Below are positions 61,683 through 64,000 of a DNA stretch of 64,000 nt, in pieces (position 1 is the first letter of the stretch; every line of letters starts with the position of its first letter). The position numbers and the translations under genes are program-made. Under the pieces are notes generated by a model. It was not told the origin of the DNA. It did not search any database and was given only the letters and a program-made list of their open reading frames with translations. The DNA comes from Hibiscus mutabilis (taxonomy: Eukaryota > Streptophyta > Magnoliopsida > Malvales > Malvaceae), in assembly GCA_019671005.1 (NCBI GenBank), contig CM033715.1, positions 9,858,001 to 9,922,000 on the forward strand, given 5' to 3'.

Positions 61683-62215
61683 CATGTCTATCGACTCATG
61701 TTTACTTGTTCTTCATGAAAAAAAATATGGCTAGATAGTATTTTTGACCCAATTTCTACACGTGAAAGTTAAACAACAGAAAAAAAAATCAACATACCAT
61801 AAAATCAACTTAAACATGCCTATGGACCCATGTTTGCTTGTTCTTCATGAGAAAAACATGGCTAAATAGCATTTTTAACGCAATGCCTTATACGCGCCAA
61901 TTTTAGCACCATTGTAAACATATGTTTCAATACTACGACGTGAAAGTTAAACAACAACAAAAAAAATCTCCCAGCATACCATAAAATGAACTTAAACATG
62001 CATATAGACCCTTGTTTGCTTGTTCTTCATGGGAAAAACATGGTTAGATAGCGTTTTTAACGCAATTTATACACACTTTAGGATGTCTTATACGTGCCAA
62101 TCTTTACACCACTTTCAAGAGATGTTTCAGTACTACGACGTGAAAGTTCAAAAATACGAAATAATATCTCCCAACACCCCGTAATTTCACCTAAACATGT
62201 CTATCGAAGCTTGTT
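61683..62215. repeat. Subterminal tandem array in the right MULE
   Basis: Units begin CATGTCTATCG or CATGCCTATGG at 61683, 61815, 61997 and 62196 (spacing 132, 182 and 199). Shared words are TTGCTTGTTCTTCATG, AACATGG[CT]TA[AG]ATAG, TACTACGACGTGAAAGTT and ACCATAAAAT. It lies directly inside the right terminal inverted repeat. Confidence 0.8.
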
Positions 62216-62239
62216 TTAACAACAAGATTGAACCAAACT

Positions 62240-62479
62240 CGCGTTGTACCAAACGTGCCTTGTTAGTAGGCGCGAGTTCTTTTTACTGAATATTTAAAAT
62301 ACGCCAACGGATAAGATACGCCATATCAGATAAAATTCGTGTCCTTTGAAATACGAGTTTTAAATTTGCGCCTAGTAGAACGCAAGTCAGACCAAATGTG
62401 AAATATTTTTCCAAATAATTTCAATAAAGAGATATTTCTCCAATTTTTTCCTCAAAAGAAATATTCAACTAATTTAGCC
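62240..62479 (-). repeat. Right terminal inverted repeat of the right MULE
   Basis: Complement begins GGCTAAATTAGTTGAATATT and parallels 52699 onward. Palindromic half-sites at 62271-62279 (CGCGAGTTC) and, decayed, around 62324-62380. Another palindrome, AAACTCGCG...CGTGCCTT, lies just inside at 62235-62261. Confidence 0.8.
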
Positions 62480-62762
62480 TAGCACAGAAGACATGGAAAT
62501 ACTACAACCCCGATTCTAGGGCATAGCCACGAAGTTTTAGGAAATGGTAAATTGTTAATGGTGGCCTGAAAACTGGCAATATGACAGTCTACGGTTTAGC
62601 TTATTATCCAAGACATTGCCTAGCCTAGCTTTTCCGGTGAAATTGGGAACGATATTAAATTTGTGCCTCGGGGGAGGAGCCCCTCACACCATACAAACGG
62701 CGACGTCCCTAACCGTTAATATTAAGATTCAGGGTAGGGAGGGGTGGAGAGTGTATGTATAG
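62480..62762. other. Spacer
   Basis: No gene recognised; single-copy-looking DNA between the right MULE and the hAT-like element. Confidence 0.4.
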
Positions 62763-62770
62763 CTCAAGTA

Positions 62771-63612
62771 TAGGGATGACAACCGATCAAACTTTATAAC
62801 GTTTAAATCTAATTCAATTAACAATCGAACCTTAAAAAAATTTAAGTTCGATCTAATAATATATTTAAAATTTAAATCTAAATTTAAAAGTCTAAATTTA
62901 ATTATTTTTTCTTTTTTTAAAATAACAAGTCAAACAAATATCTTTAAATAAAAATAACAAATAATTTTCATCAAACGAATCAAAGTGATTAAGGGTGAAG
63001 AACTACCTTTTTAAAATATGAAATTCTGAATTTGGAGAAGATAGATATCCAATTACGATTCACGATGTCGATTCCTAAATCGCAACGATAACCCTCTAAC
63101 CTCTACGTAATTCACCTAGTTGAAACGAGTATATAAAATTCTCTAAACTATTTAAAGATTTTTTTAAAAAAACATTAATGACCGCTAAATCTCTCATACC
63201 TTTATATAGCTTTTGTAACCTTAATTCAACTTATATTAAGATTTTAATAAATATCAATATATATATAATTCTGATTTAACTTTAATTGAGATTTCAATAT
63301 ATATATATATATATAATCCCAGTTATTTTATTATATATTTATATTAATATACATAATCATAATTCAACTTAATTAGGATTTTAATATATATCTATATTTT
63401 TTAAATTTAAGAGTTTTAAATATTTTTATTCGGATTCATATATGGATCGTACTCGGAACTAATATGGATTCGGATCGGATCATGACAATATCCATATCTG
63501 ATCCACCTCCTATTAGGACTCTGACCTTTTTCCGGATTTGGATTTAAAATTTTTTCGATCGGCTTTGGATCAAATTTTTTTTCTTCGAATTCAGATTATA
63601 TTACCATCCCTA
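62771..63612. mobile_element. Non-autonomous hAT-like element
   Basis: CTCAAGTA at 62763-62770 and 63613-63620 is a perfect 8-bp target duplication. The ends TAGGGATGACAA and (complement of right) TAGGGATGGTAA are inverted repeats. 842 bp, AT-rich, no transposase. The 8-bp duplication and TAGGG terminus assign it to the hAT superfamily. Confidence 0.85.
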
Positions 63613-63620
63613 CTCAAGTA

Positions 63621-64000
63621 ATCATATTCAAGGTTTAAATTTTTCACTATTTTGGTTCGAATTAGTTCTGGATTTGGTTTGTTTTAAATTTAAATAATCT
63701 CCTTTTTTTCTCACATCAAATTAAATAATTTCAAGTTTAAATCATTTGTGTTTATCTAATTGGGTCATAAAGTTAATTTTTAGATTCAAAATAATACATA
63801 AATTTAATTTTACGGTTCAAATTGACGTAAATAAATCATTTATCATAAATTCTAATTTAATTCAAAGAGAAAAGTTTGATACTAATTTGAAACAAAAGAA
63901 ATTAAAATAATTAATCGGATTAAATAAGTCCAAGGACCAACTAGTATCTTAAAATCGAGTTTAAAAGCATAATTTAATGAAAAGAAATAGATATCAAATT
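63621..64000. other. AT-rich intergenic DNA at the window end
   Basis: Nothing recognisable; short A/T-rich words only. Confidence 0.5.

Larger units (their letters stand above)
52699..62479 (+). mobile_element. Mutator-like element with PMD gene, small ORF and transposase (right copy)
   Basis: Terminal inverted repeats of about 240 bases (52699-52935 and the complement of 62240-62479) align throughout, including TTGCGTTCTACTAGGCGC-type, GGACACGAATT, GGCGTATCTTATCCG and TTTAAATATTCAGTAAAAAG words. No 9-bp target duplication was found, so the outer borders may be off by a few bases. Inside: PMD gene (plus), unclassified repeat, MULE fragment, small ORF (minus), transposase (plus) and subterminal tandem repeats. 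All but the small ORF have lost their frames. At nearly 9.8 kb it is large for a MULE. Confidence 0.8.

Noticed and set aside
52690..62488. 9-bp target duplication for the right MULE
   Set aside because: Flanks (AAAAGTAGC and TAGCACAGA) do not match as direct repeats under any nearby border I tried.

Overview
The window is AT-rich nuclear DNA from a flowering plant, almost certainly a eudicot. The evidence is intron-split plant genes, dense nested transposable elements (Ty3/gypsy, Ty1/copia, Mutator-like, hAT-like, SINE and MITE families) and plant-specific domains (plant mobile domain, RADIALIS-like SANT, glycine-rich RRM protein). The species cannot be fixed from sequence alone; a Malvaceae-like genome is only an impression.

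Layout. 1-7002 is the 5' part of a large minus-strand Tat/Ogre-like Ty3/gypsy element with a 3.4-kb LTR. 8131-18165 is a decayed Mutator-like element (MULE) holding, in order, a transposase (minus), a small ORF (plus) and a plant-mobile-domain (PMD) gene (minus); a solo gypsy LTR (14886-17303) is inserted in it. Two MITE-like elements follow. 21712-22488 is an intact glycine-rich RNA-binding protein gene of the GRP7/CCR2 type with two perfect evening elements upstream. 24440-30108 is an old minus-strand Ty1/copia element. 30-37 kb is mostly anonymous AT-rich DNA with a hAT-like element and SINE copies. 37156-37398 is an intact RADIALIS-like MYB/SANT gene.

39850-48610 is a twelve-exon AATF/BFR2 (ribosome biogenesis) gene on the minus strand. 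A young 5-kb Ty1/copia element (41493-46486, perfect 5-bp target duplication) lies in its sixth intron, exon 8 has an in-frame stop, and the exon 4/5 junction does not keep frame with a standard GT-AG splice, so this copy is probably a pseudogene.

52699-62479 is a second MULE, in opposite orientation to the first, with recognisable long terminal inverted repeats and the same three-gene layout: PMD gene, divergent small ORF, transposase. Only the small ORF (156 codons) is still open. Both MULEs carry many copies of an imperfect palindrome of about 26-28 bp (arms of the type AACTCGCG/CGCGAGTT or ACCTCGC/GCGAGGT around a 10-12 nt spacer). The copies lie at the termini, before the PMD gene and between the divergent small ORF and transposase. 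This three-gene, palindrome-studded MULE is the most system-like and least familiar thing here. A non-autonomous hAT-like element with a perfect 8-bp duplication (62771-63612) closes the window.
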